From positions 1,885 through 48,899 of the forward strand of contig JAHRFD010000033.1 of assembly GCA_020882975.1 (NCBI GenBank): DNA of 47,015 nt. Reading direction: 5' to 3'. A model generated the notes under the pieces. It had not been told where the DNA came from, searched no databases, and saw only the letters and a program-made list of their open reading frames with translations. Position 1 is the first letter of the stretch; each line of letters opens with the position of its first letter. This document shows, piece by piece, positions 8,943-16,563 of the stretch. Origin of the DNA: Microcoleus sp. EPA2 (GTDB taxonomy: Bacteria; Cyanobacteriota; Cyanobacteriia; Cyanobacteriales; Microcoleaceae). The translations under genes and the position numbers were made by a program.

Positions 8943-11474
8943 TTAGACATCCTGCTTGTCCTTGATGCAAAGGCTATAATAAATAGCCCAAATAGCCATG
9001 GGACGCAAATAGTGACAAGCCCGAAAAGTCCCCGTTGCCGTAATCGCTTCCGGCGTCCGAAACTGCAACCCATAGTCATAAATTTGTCGCACCACCGTAT
9101 CAGTCAACTTAAATGCCTTATCCTCCATTCCCATCTGCACCAAAAAAGCGGCTAGCCCAAAATTAATCCCCGTCCAAACTTCTAGAGGATGAGTCGCATT
9201 CGGATTTTCCGGTGCCCCATTGAGCATCAACCCATTAGCCGCCCCAAACTCACCATCTTTGAACTTCAGAAAGCAAGATTCGTAGACAGTTTCTAAAGCA
9301 CTAATGGCACATTCTAGCGGCACAATATCCGGCAAACCTAACAGTTTTGCGTAAAATTGACCGCACAATTGATCTGTCATTACCACTGCGGAATTACTCT
9401 CACTATCCAAACGGTAATATTGACCGTTCCAGAGTTTTTCTTGATAGTTTGGTCGGGCTTGTTCCAACCAACTGTGATATAATGCAATCTTTGCTTGAGG
9501 ATTTGGAATTATCTCTGGCGCTCTATCTTCTAAGATTTCGCCGATCGCGATCGCACTTTCGAGCGCAGCCAACCACAAACCCCCACAATAGGCACTTATT
9601 CCCCGCATTTGCCAGTCATCAAACGTCTGATCCGGTGCTCCCGAATTCTCAGGAATCCCATCACCATCCTCATCAAAAGTTTTCAGATAAGCCAAAGCCT
9701 CAACAATTGCCGGCCAACAATCTTGCAAAAACTCATAATCTGTGCTACCAGTCAACAGGAAATCGCGATAAACTTGCAACACAAAATCCGAAGGCAAATC
9801 CTTCCACAAATTGCAATCTTGATAGCTAGTATAATTCGTTTTCTCCCAAGGATGCTCGTTAGGAGCACCCAAATCATGAGGAGTCGCACCCACAGCTTTT
9901 CTAATAGCAGCAGCTTGATTCCAGCCCACAATTCTCGGTGTATCATCGCCTGTAGAAATTGCCCGCGCAAAAGCGATCATTACCGATTTTTCTAATTCCG
10001 GCCACAACATCAATAAAGCAAAAGAACCGTAAAGACGCACGTCTAAACTTTCATACCAACGGTAATCAAGGCACTCCAAAACTCCAAATTGACCCTTCGG
10101 ATCGCGTTCATCCGCCGCAGTCCAAAGAGTACCGCCATCAGTGAGGATATACAACTCATTAAACAAAGCCATTTTGAAGCTATCAGTCAAATCTTCCCGT
10201 GACAAAATCGGTTTTTGCCAAGCTTCTATACTTTCGCGCCAAGTATCGGAATGCTTCATAGCAGTACGAATCATCGGCCAAGCATTTTTGCCATTGCGCC
10301 CAAAGAAATCTGTATAGCGGCGGTAATAACAAACTCCGGGTGCAAATTCAGTAATGGGGAAATCCCAGGCTAAAATAAATGGAATTTTGCGAGTTTTTCC
10401 TGGTCTAATTGTAAAGCGAACGGCGATCGCACAGGCCGATCGTTCTCCAGGGGTGCAGGGTGTCTCGTCTTTATCATCCAACAACAAACCTTCCCCAGAA
10501 AAGTGTCGCCAAATATCCTCTCCATTCCCCACAGGATTCCAGCGAGTTTGATAGAATACTTCTACCGCTGGATTGGTAATAGTGGCGATCGCCCATTGTC
10601 CATCCCCTTCTTTTGGCTCATCATCAGCATTTAAGCGCGTCATGACACAGCCAATCCGGTGAAAATCTTCCACCAACAAATTCATATTTCCGCCACTTTC
10701 TCCCCACCGAGGCTGATACTCATAGGCGGGACTTCCATCATCCCGCACCTTAACGGGAACCCCCCCGTACCCCCCCTCAGTCAGGGGGGGCTGGGGGGGG
10801 ATAGCATTAGTAAACCAGCCGACAATATTCTCCCAAGTTAACATGATGCTGAGAGTAATCGGCGCATCTGTAGGATTGTGTGCCACCCATTCAAACATGG
10901 CAACTGGGTAACTGCTTTCTTGATAGTTATCCGGCAAAATTGGCGAAAATTGTTCGCAACTTAATTGTGCCTGAAATACATTTTCGTAAACAAACCAACT
11001 CCGGGGATACAAAGCATGATAAGTCCCAGAAGATTGAAATTCTTCCCCTCTTCCTTCTTCCTCTTCCCTCTTATTTTCCCCCCTTGGGGGGGGTTGCGGG
11101 GGGTTGACTTCTTCCTTCTTCCTTCTTCCTTCGTTGGGATACCATTTCCAACTAGATAAACTGCCATCTGTAGGCGGTTCAGTACACAGTGCGTAAGCTT
11201 GTTTTTTGCCAGCAGTTTCTTCAAAAACGCTGAATTGACAAGCGGGCAAACTATTAAAAATATGTTCTCCACCGTCGATGTGCCACAGGTTGAAGTCTCC
11301 ACGGGGCGATCGACCAATGCACCCAGCACCGAAGCCACCCAAGGGCATTCCGTGCCAAGGACCATCGTCGAGATTGCTGGCGTAGCGGACTGTGTAGGGG
11401 TTGTCCCAACCGAGGCCTATGGCGCGTTTCCAGGTGTGTGGAGGGATGTTTGGATGGGATGTGCGATCGTTCAT
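8943..11474 (-). CDS. GH116 family glycoside hydrolase (non-lysosomal glucosylceramidase / beta-glucosidase-like)
   Basis: The 843-aa enzyme should cleave beta-linked glucose (or xylose) from a glycolipid or glycoside. The N-terminal GBA2-type beta-sandwich is marked by GMPLGGFGAGCIGRSPRGDF, and the C-terminal alpha/alpha-barrel by NELYILTDGGTLW and PDQTFDDW...SAYCGGLWLAAL. The likely nucleophile is Glu467 (VLECLDYRWY) and the acid/base Asp619 (TFDDW). Their 152-residue spacing equals that of E441 and D593 which I recall for TxGH116. No signal peptide is visible. Two stretches, residues about 114-147 and 226-240, are low-complexity, do not belong to the family and coincide with palindromic repeats, yet the frame stays open. 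It runs towards the oxidoreductase genes and is not in their operon. The natural substrate is unknown. Confidence 0.9.
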   Translation of the reverse strand: MNDRTSHPNIPPHTWKRAIGLGWDNPYTVRYASNLDDGPWHGMPLGGFGAGCIGRSPRGDFNLWHIDGGEHIFNSLPACQFSVFEETAGKKQAYALCTEPPTDGSLSSWKWYPNEGRRKKEEVNPPQPPPRGENKREEEEGRGEEFQSSGTYHALYPRSWFVYENVFQAQLSCEQFSPILPDNYQESSYPVAMFEWVAHNPTDAPITLSIMLTWENIVGWFTNAIPPQPPLTEGGYGGVPVKVRDDGSPAYEYQPRWGESGGNMNLLVEDFHRIGCVMTRLNADDEPKEGDGQWAIATITNPAVEVFYQTRWNPVGNGEDIWRHFSGEGLLLDDKDETPCTPGERSACAIAVRFTIRPGKTRKIPFILAWDFPITEFAPGVCYYRRYTDFFGRNGKNAWPMIRTAMKHSDTWRESIEAWQKPILSREDLTDSFKMALFNELYILTDGGTLWTAADERDPKGQFGVLECLDYRWYESLDVRLYGSFALLMLWPELEKSVMIAFARAISTGDDTPRIVGWNQAAAIRKAVGATPHDLGAPNEHPWEKTNYTSYQDCNLWKDLPSDFVLQVYRDFLLTGSTDYEFLQDCWPAIVEALAYLKTFDEDGDGIPENSGAPDQTFDDWQMRGISAYCGGLWLAALESAIAIGEILEDRAPEIIPNPQAKIALYHSWLEQARPNYQEKLWNGQYYRLDSESNSAVVMTDQLCGQFYAKLLGLPDIVPLECAISALETVYESCFLKFKDGEFGAANGLMLNGAPENPNATHPLEVWTGINFGLAAFLVQMGMEDKAFKLTDTVVRQIYDYGLQFRTPEAITATGTFRACHYLRPMAIWAIYYSLCIKDKQDV
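10755..10801 (-). repeat. Palindromic C/G-run repeat inserted in frame in the GH116 gene (copy C)
   Basis: The stretch ACCCCCCCGTACCCCCC...AGGGGGGGCTGGGGGGG matches the intergenic repeat family. On the minus strand it encodes PPQPPLTEGGYGGVP, residues 226-240, between NAI and VKVRDDGSP. It adds 15 codons without breaking the frame. Confidence 0.85.
11034..11135 (-). repeat. Palindromic repeat flanked by CTTCCTT short tandem repeats, inserted in frame in the GH116 gene (copy D)
   Basis: A TTTTCCCCCCTTGGGGGGGG core is flanked by runs of CTTCCTTCTTC-type repeats. Translated on the minus strand this gives about 34 charged and proline-rich residues (RRKKEEVNPPQPPPRGENKR and an EEEEGRGEE run) between WKWYP and SSGTYHALYP. 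The length is a multiple of three. Confidence 0.85.
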
Positions 11475-11586
11475 GATTGATTTGTATGGGGAAAGGCGAT
11501 CGGTGAAATTCCGGCAGAACCTTAATAGTATATGTAGGACTTACGCAAAAAACCCAGTTTCTGATTTAGATTTCAGATATCGAGCA

Positions 11587-11643
11587 GGTGCGTCGCCATC
11601 AGTCATCTACTTGGAAACCCGAAAAATCTGATAGCGACGCACC
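11587..11643. repeat. GGTGCGTCGC inverted repeat
   Basis: GGTGCGTCGCCATCAG (11587-11602) pairs with CTGATAGCGACGCACC (11628-11643), 15 of 16 bases, around a 25-nt loop. Related GGTGCGTCGAT strings occur at 43615-43671 and 43741. It lies in the 273-bp gap between GH116 and the antitoxin gene; nothing else is seen there except the promoter region below. Confidence 0.8.
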
Positions 11644-11687
11644 CTACAAGAACTCTCGTTACCGACAATATATCATCTCAGCTTAGA

Positions 11688-11734
11688 TTGACAAACTCCG
11701 CAGGTATCGTTTAACATTTAATTAGATGCTAATT
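11688..11734 (+). promoter_or_regulatory. Candidate promoter and autoregulatory operator of the Phd/YefM antitoxin
   Basis: TTGACA (11688-11693) is followed 18 bp later by TAACAT (11712-11717), a moderate -10 box. Just downstream is the palindrome AATTAG-ATG-CTAATT (11720-11734), 13 bp before the ATG. Antitoxins of this family bind short palindromes at this place to repress their own operon, so this is the natural operator candidate. Binding is inferred. Confidence 0.4.
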
Positions 11735-11747
11735 TCATGTCATCATT

Positions 11748-12032
11748 ATGATTAACCTTTCAAGAGACATACATTCTCTCACCGATTTCAAACGTAATAC
11801 GACTGAGTTTGTGCAGCGGCTCAAACAAACAAAACATCCTTTAGTTCTAACTGTCAACGGGAAAGCAGAGTTAGTTATTCAGGATGCTGAATCCTATCAG
11901 AAACTTTTAGATGCGGTTGAGTTATTAGAGACTTTAAAGGGAATTAAGCTGGGTTTGGCACAAATGGATCGAGGGGAAGGAAAAAAAGCGGAGGATTTTT
12001 TCAATCAACTGTTTGATAAGCTAGACAGTTAG
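11748..12032 (+). CDS. Type II antitoxin, Phd/YefM family
   Basis: The 94-aa protein has the Phd/YefM N-terminal DNA-binding fold: SRDIHSLTDFKRNTTEFV, then the conserved HPLVLTVNGKAELVIQD strand, then a QKLLDAVELLETL helix and a flexible acidic tail that would wrap the toxin. It should neutralise a RelE/ParE toxin and repress its operon. The toxin reading frame begins two bases downstream but is broken, so this antitoxin is now without a working cognate partner. It may still protect against related toxins elsewhere. The start has a palindrome upstream but no strong ribosome binding site. Confidence 0.85.
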   Translation: MINLSRDIHSLTDFKRNTTEFVQRLKQTKHPLVLTVNGKAELVIQDAESYQKLLDAVELLETLKGIKLGLAQMDRGEGKKAEDFFNQLFDKLDS

Positions 12033-12034
12033 CC

Positions 12035-12374
12035 ATGAATCAGAAATATCAAGTAATTATCCAACCCGCAGCACAAAAAGCAATCGAGGAATCTTATTTT
12101 TTGGTTTAGTAATCATTCTTCTCTGAAGGCTAGAACTTGGTTATAAGGATTGTATAAAGCAACCTTATCTCTAGAAAATATGCCTTCTCACTGTTCCTTA
12201 GCCTATGAAAATCGTTTTTTTAATGAAGAAATACGACAACTGGTTTACGGTAAGGGACGAAATGCGTATCGGATTCTGTTTACGATTGTTGATGATAGCG
12301 TTCAGATTATTTTTGTGCGACACGCTGCTCAAAAACCGATGATAGGTGAATCAGATGAGGAAGGTAATAGCTGA
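12035..12374 (+). pseudogene. Broken RelE/ParE-type toxin
   Basis: The frame starts at ATG 12035 (NQKYQVIIQPAAQKAIEESY, the usual RelE/ParE opening) and stops after TTTTTTGGTTTAG near 12106. Dropping one T of the T-run restores FWFSNHSSLKARTWL, which then meets an in-frame TAA near 12141. Beyond it the frame continues as GLYKATLSL...QLVYGKGRNAYRILFTI and DDSVQIIFVRHAAQ, the conserved C-terminal half of the toxin, to the TGA at 12372-12374. Thus one frameshift and one nonsense codon disable it. It follows the antitoxin by two bases, as in an intact operon. The mRNA and downstream gene may still be expressed. A sequencing error could explain the homopolymer shift but less easily the second stop. 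Confidence 0.85.
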
Positions 12375-12817
12375 TGAAGGAAAATATCTGGATTAACATT
12401 TTACAAGTAAATAAATTGATGCGATCGCCTGATGAAGTTACAGCTTTTGAAAAAGCTTTAGCCTCACTTGCCGATCGTCCTCAAAATGAAGATTTGCCAG
12501 ATTTACATCTGATTTTAGACGATCGCTGCGAACAGCCAGAAGTCATGTTTGGTTTGATTCATTTTCTAGAATCTTTTGATGTGTCAGCCCAGATTCAAGC
12601 CTTTGTTACAGTTGTACCGCAATTAATGCTTGTTGCTTCGGAATGGACGAGAATCCTTCACGGCCGGATCTTAAACGATGATGATGCTTGTCGTTTGTAT
12701 CGAGATATTTTGCATTCATTGAACTCCCAAGAACCTAATTTTGTTCGTCAATTGCTCGAAGAAAGCGCTAGTTACCATTTGAACCAGCGGGAGCCAAAAT
12801 TAGAGTTAGCTAGGTAA
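12374..12817 (+). CDS. Imm30-like all-alpha protein (hypothetical)
   Basis: The ATG overlaps the last base of the toxin pseudogene stop (TGATG), so it was part of that transcript. The 147-aa product is acidic and helical, with an N-terminal MRSPDEVTAFEKALASLA segment and a central VVPQLMLVASEWTRILHGRI then LNDDDACRLYRDIL. This pattern resembles the Imm30 immunity family, which protects cells against polymorphic toxins. The assignment rests on recognition only. It might instead be a helical protein of unknown role. It could have been carried with the toxin-antitoxin pair as a passenger. Confidence 0.5.
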   Translation: MKENIWINILQVNKLMRSPDEVTAFEKALASLADRPQNEDLPDLHLILDDRCEQPEVMFGLIHFLESFDVSAQIQAFVTVVPQLMLVASEWTRILHGRILNDDDACRLYRDILHSLNSQEPNFVRQLLEESASYHLNQREPKLELAR

Positions 12818-12891
12818 GTTTGAAAAAGGCGATCGTACTCGCTCAAAATCTTTTTGATTAGGGTGCGATAGTTCTCTATTTTATTCATTGG

Positions 12892-14181
12892 CTAATTACC
12901 TGCGATTTGCACGAAAATACGTTGTGCTTGTTCCTGTTCCGTCCAACTGAGTTTGTTATAAATCGTATTAGCCTGTTTAGCCAAAGCTTGCTTAACACCG
13001 CCCATCTCCAGATATGCTGCATGAGTAAACTTCCCCTGTTGCCGTGTCTGCCATAATCGAGTTAAAGCAAACTCCAATAACGGTAAATTTCCCGGTTCCG
13101 CCGCCACATCCCCCAGAATGCGTTCAGTTAACCCCGACTCTAATTCCACCAAATTCTCCACAGGCTTTTCTATCGTTTCTTGTAACTCTTGAGGACTCAT
13201 TGGTCCCAACGGTGGCAGGGTAGACTTTTCGAGAGCATCCACTAACCCACGGTAAGACAGCACATATCCGTAAAAATCAGCCCGCAGAGTGAAAACAAAG
13301 GTAAAATTAGGTGTTCGTTGAGCCGGTGCTACCTCAACTGCGCTTAATAATTGATCTAAAAAGCGCTGACGTTCCTTCTCATCCCGACACAGCGAGTACA
13401 ATTCCTCAAATTGGTCAATTACTAACAAGATTCGTTTGCCTGGATTACGATCCAAAATACTTGCCACAACCTGCGATATCATCAACCCATCCTGGTTCAT
13501 CTCATCGGCCAGTTCCGCTGCTCGTCCAGGTTGCTGAATTTCATCCAATTCCGGCTTGAGTAAACGCACCAAAGCAGAAGCCAGCCCATAAAACGGCTGA
13601 CTCTGCGGACGAAAAGACTGAATTAGCCAAGTTCCCTCTGCCCGCAACCGGGGAATTAGTCCAGCAAACACAACGGAAGACTTGCCACTTCCAGACGCAC
13701 CAATGACAGGTACTAAAGGATATTTTTTCACAGCCTCCACTAACTGCTCGACAAACTTATCCCGTCCAAAAAATAGGTGTTCATCTTGTTCTGTAAATGC
13801 TGACAAGCCCTGATACGGGCAATCTATTTTATCTTCATCACTCTTTTTTGTTTGATTTTTTTGAATCAAATATTTTATAAACTCTTCATCTTCCGGAGAT
13901 AAATTTTGTTCACTATGAATAAAATATTCTAATAAAATAACTAATGCCAATTTTTCTTCCGAGCTTTCATTATCTTTGATAGGTCTAACTTTAGAAATCT
14001 CAGTAATCAGGTGATTAAAAAAACCATTAAAATCCCTTTGATCTGTACGAATCAAATTAAGAAAACTACTTAGAGGACTTGCTCCGATAAAATCAATGCG
14101 AGAGTCAGCAGTTTTCAGTTGTGAACTATTGGCTAAAATTTCCTTAAGCTTTCTTTGTTCTTCAGGCTTTAACAAGTTCAT
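12892..14181 (-). CDS. EAD-like domain fused to an nSTAND NTPase, truncated before the usual WD40 or other C-terminal repeats
   Basis: The 429-aa protein begins with a helical death-fold-like segment (residues 1-100, PEEQRKLKEILANS) resembling effector-associated domains (EAD). The linker CPYQGLSAFTEQDEHLFFGR leads to the STAND ATPase: Walker A GASGSGKSS at 161-169, then Walker B in RILLVIDQFEELYSLC, and the FVFTLRADFYG sensor block. Family members continue into winged-helix and WD40 or TPR sensor repeats, but this one ends at RIFVQIAGN, where homologues usually continue. Such proteins sense invasion or stress and recruit an EAD-bearing effector. The likely effector is the EAD-protease upstream on the same strand, with mntA and hepT in between. 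It may be a natural short form or a truncated relic. Confidence 0.8.
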   Translation of the reverse strand: MNLLKPEEQRKLKEILANSSQLKTADSRIDFIGASPLSSFLNLIRTDQRDFNGFFNHLITEISKVRPIKDNESSEEKLALVILLEYFIHSEQNLSPEDEEFIKYLIQKNQTKKSDEDKIDCPYQGLSAFTEQDEHLFFGRDKFVEQLVEAVKKYPLVPVIGASGSGKSSVVFAGLIPRLRAEGTWLIQSFRPQSQPFYGLASALVRLLKPELDEIQQPGRAAELADEMNQDGLMISQVVASILDRNPGKRILLVIDQFEELYSLCRDEKERQRFLDQLLSAVEVAPAQRTPNFTFVFTLRADFYGYVLSYRGLVDALEKSTLPPLGPMSPQELQETIEKPVENLVELESGLTERILGDVAAEPGNLPLLEFALTRLWQTRQQGKFTHAAYLEMGGVKQALAKQANTIYNKLSWTEQEQAQRIFVQIAGN

Positions 14182-14226
14182 AGTTAGTCGCCATAATTAA
14201 TTACTTTTGGTTTGTGATTTTCACAA

Positions 14227-14568
14227 TTAATTTTCAGGAGATGGGAGGATTGGTTCAAATTGAGTTAGAAGTTCAGGAAGCTTATTTTGTACAACATCCC
14301 AGATTACATCAAAATCAACTTGGTCATATTTATGGATCAACATATCTCGCATTCCAGCTATCTCTCTCCAAGGGATTTCTGGATGTTGCTGACGAAAATC
14401 TTGAGATAGCCGTTTGGTTGCTTCGCCAATAATCGCAATCTGGTAGAGAATGGCTGATAATTTTTCATCATTCATTTCCAGTTCAGCTCGACTTATCTTG
14501 TCAGTGTAACGCAATATTCGTCTGGTGGCTCTTTCTATATCAATCAAGGATTCCTTATCGCGTGGCAT
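14227..14568 (-). CDS. hepT: HepT-like HEPN ribonuclease toxin (DUF86)
   Basis: The 113-aa all-helical HEPN protein carries the catalytic RX4HXY motif as R74-DMLI-H79-K-Y81. In the known HepT-MntA systems the toxin cleaves RNA, and the partner MntA silences it by attaching AMP to the Tyr of this motif. All three residues are present, so it looks active. Its start overlaps the end of mntA by 14 bases, indicating translational coupling. It ends 45 bp before the EAD-STAND gene on the same strand. Confidence 0.9.
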   Translation of the reverse strand: MPRDKESLIDIERATRRILRYTDKISRAELEMNDEKLSAILYQIAIIGEATKRLSQDFRQQHPEIPWREIAGMRDMLIHKYDQVDFDVIWDVVQNKLPELLTQFEPILPSPEN

Positions 14569-14911
14569 AAATCACTTGTGCTGAATCTAAAATAATTTGA
14601 CGACGTAACCAATTCTCGCTTTTTTCCAGGGCTTTCTTGATGATGAAATCTACTTCACGGGTAAACATTGCTTTTAACTCATCTTGCATTTCTAGAGTTT
14701 CAGTCAAACCCCGTTTAGCTTCTGGCGCAAAAGTCACTAACACATCAATATCACTATCAGGACGAAAATCCGATCGCAAAACCGAACCGAATACTGCAAA
14801 TTCAATGATCTGCCAACGTTGACAAAACTCGATAATTGCTTTTTGTGAAACTCCGAACCGTCTCTCCAGAATATTTTTTTTGTCCACCTGGGTAAGAACT
14901 TCTATAGTCAT
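14555..14911 (-). CDS. mntA: MntA-like minimal nucleotidyltransferase antitoxin
   Basis: The 118-aa protein has the GSX10DXD motif of polymerase-beta-type nucleotidyltransferases: G42-S43, then D54 and D56 in FGSVLRSDFRPDSDIDVLV, and a third acidic site in EVDFII. It should AMPylate the Tyr of the partner HEPN toxin encoded immediately downstream. It is 24 bp downstream of the EAD-protease gene. It is longer than the second MNT gene at 15971 because of an N-terminal helix. Residues needed for activity are intact. Confidence 0.9.
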   Translation of the reverse strand: MTIEVLTQVDKKNILERRFGVSQKAIIEFCQRWQIIEFAVFGSVLRSDFRPDSDIDVLVTFAPEAKRGLTETLEMQDELKAMFTREVDFIIKKALEKSENWLRRQIILDSAQVIYATR

Positions 14912-14935
14912 TGATTCAAACTCCTAAATTTTATT

Positions 14936-15679
14936 TTATTCAAAAAGTGTTTCCAGCGATCGCAATTCTGCCTCTGTCTCATCATCAATTGGCGGTAAAG
15001 GGCGCTGCATGATGGAATAGAGCGATCGCCTTTCTCCTTTGCTTTGTAAACCGATCTCCCGCAAATAATCTTCGATTTTAAACACCATCGGTTTTCGATC
15101 GGATTTCGCCACATCAGGGCTAAGGTCTAGTTCAAATAAATAGTTGTCTAACGGGAGGGTTCCAGACTTGCAGTTAAAACGCACCCATGCTTTTTTTGCT
15201 TGACTTTTAGTAAAAACATGATTGCAGGTGAGTAATAAATCAGGCTTAATTAATACTCCAGTACCAATACCAGTTCCTTTTGGTGATTCGATCCTACCTA
15301 CGGCATGACGACTTGCTAAAGCATTAAGTTTGTCCTTTCCTTCTTCCAGTAACTTGCCAAATAAAGCAATATCTTCTTCGGGCAATTCATCTATTTCTGA
15401 TTGAGCGCTATCGCACAAATATTGCAGGAAGTTAACCAGCGGATGATAATCAGCTTTTTGATATGAAAAAGAATATTTTTTGAGTTCTGCTACTAAATTA
15501 TTAGCAAAAAGTGGAGCCTTATTATCAAATTTAATCTGGTTTAATAAAGCCTGATGAATGCCAGAATTATTCAACACATCTTGGCGATCGCTCGCAATGA
15601 TAACCTGCTGTGACCAGCGAGTTAATGCTGCTATCAAAGGCGAAACATCTTTCTGTTCCAAAAATACGTCTGGATTCAT
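14936..15679 (-). CDS. EAD-like domain fused to a truncated trypsin-like protease domain
   Basis: Residues 20-93 (SDRQDVLNNSGIHQALLNQI, LVAELKKY, HPLVNFLQYLCD) resemble an effector-associated domain of the conflict-system type. A trypsin-like serine protease start follows: GTGIGTGVLIKPDLLLTCNH with catalytic His154, then VRFNCKSG. The strand region where the catalytic Asp and the GxSGxP Ser would follow is missing. After LFELDLSPD the sequence changes to an unrelated acidic tail (residues about 190-247). The 247-aa product thus lacks two of the three triad residues and is probably inactive, a chimaera formed by deletion. EAD-proteases in intact systems are cut-and-kill effectors recruited by EAD-STAND proteins such as the one 755 bp downstream. 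Confidence 0.7.
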   Translation of the reverse strand: MNPDVFLEQKDVSPLIAALTRWSQQVIIASDRQDVLNNSGIHQALLNQIKFDNKAPLFANNLVAELKKYSFSYQKADYHPLVNFLQYLCDSAQSEIDELPEEDIALFGKLLEEGKDKLNALASRHAVGRIESPKGTGIGTGVLIKPDLLLTCNHVFTKSQAKKAWVRFNCKSGTLPLDNYLFELDLSPDVAKSDRKPMVFKIEDYLREIGLQSKGERRSLYSIMQRPLPPIDDETEAELRSLETLFE

Positions 15680-15970
15680 TAAATTTTTCTCTAAATCAGT
15701 TAATAGGCTACTTGGGGTACTTTATGATTACTTTTCACCTTTACTCCTCCGACAGCCTTAGCCGGATGTTTTTGAGTTTACCATATTCCCAAAGACATAT
15801 CTAGGCGATCGCCCGCACTCTCCCAAACCCATCAAAAAGCCTTTGAAACCCAGCTATCCCGTCGGCAATAACCCCGCCTGTCACAAAATCAATCAGGGAT
15901 TTGCGATCGCCCATATCATCCAATTCTCAACATACTACCTTAATATTAAATTAGTTTTGGGAAACAAGCT

Positions 15971-16261
15971 ATGAAACGCGATGATGTACTAGCAATTGTA
16001 GCCGCACACCGAGAACAGTTGCAGAAAATGGGAGTAAAATCTCTTAACTTGTTTGGTTCAGTAGCACGAGATGAAGCTCGTTCAGATAGTGATGTAGACT
16101 TTTTAGTTGAATTTAATCAACCTGTAGGACTCTTTGAATTTATCGAAGTGCGGCTTTATTTGCAGGATATTTTGGGATGTTCAGTCGATTTGGGAACTCT
16201 GAAATCTTTAAAACAACATTTGCGAGAACCTGTACTTAAGGATGTCATCCATGCCTTCTAG
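15971..16261 (+). CDS. MntA-like minimal nucleotidyltransferase (antitoxin without an intact HepT)
   Basis: The 96-aa protein has G29-S30 and D41/D43 in LFGSVARDEARSDSDVDFLV, the GSX10DXD motif, and a further acidic site in CSVDLGT. It is divergent from the HepT-MntA pair at 14227-14911 and differs enough to be a separate lineage. The partner HEPN gene starts inside its 3' end but is cut off after 14 codons. Without its toxin it may be a solitary antitoxin. The preceding 291 bp hold HIP1 sites and no gene I can support. Confidence 0.85.
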   Translation: MKRDDVLAIVAAHREQLQKMGVKSLNLFGSVARDEARSDSDVDFLVEFNQPVGLFEFIEVRLYLQDILGCSVDLGTLKSLKQHLREPVLKDVIHAF

Positions 16262-16295
16262 AAATTGGCGACTTCAGTTAGGAATTTTTCTGTAG
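16251..16295 (+). pseudogene. Remnant of a HepT (DUF86) gene start
   Basis: ATG 16251 overlaps the MNT gene by 11 bases in another frame and reads MPSRNWRLQLGIFL before a stop at 16293-16295. Cyanobacterial DUF86 toxins paired with such MNT genes typically open with MPSR.W+L+I.DIL, so this looks like the toxin's first codons joined to unrelated DNA. No further toxin sequence is seen downstream. Confidence 0.6.
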
Positions 16296-16378
16296 TGTAA
16301 ATCATTAGAAATCAATACTTTTTTGCTTGATTTTAATTACTATTGTTTAGCATTGATGTCAAATAAAACTAGCTCGGA

Positions 16379-16498
16379 GATCCCCCCTAGCCCCCCTTAA
16401 TAAGGGGGGGACAAGATTCCGATCAAAGTCAACCCCTACTCCCCTTTTTTCCCCCCTTGGGGGGGGGTAGGGGGGGGTGGGGGATGCGAGGGGGATCT
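16379..16498. repeat. Palindromic C/G-run repeat, copy E (long form)
   Basis: A GATCCCCCCTAGCCCCCCTT / AAGGGGGGG hairpin is followed by a second one, TTCCCCCCTTGGGGGGGGG, with more G runs to GGGGGATC. The outer GATCCCCC and GGGGGATC are inverted ends. It fills most of the gap between the HepT remnant and the carbonic-anhydrase-like gene. Confidence 0.85.
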
Positions 16499-16563
16499 AG
16501 ACTTCGATAAAAACGAGAGAGACAGATGGTTTCAGTTTTAAGTTGATATGAATGTTGAAAACC

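Noticed and set aside
9347..10144. Overlapping plus-strand frames within the GH116 gene
   Set aside because: They are antisense shadows of a long, motif-bearing gene.
15801..15914. 37-codon minus-strand frame in the gap before the second MNT gene
   Set aside because: It has clean HIP1 borders and no ribosome binding site or known family; it might be a remnant but I cannot support it.
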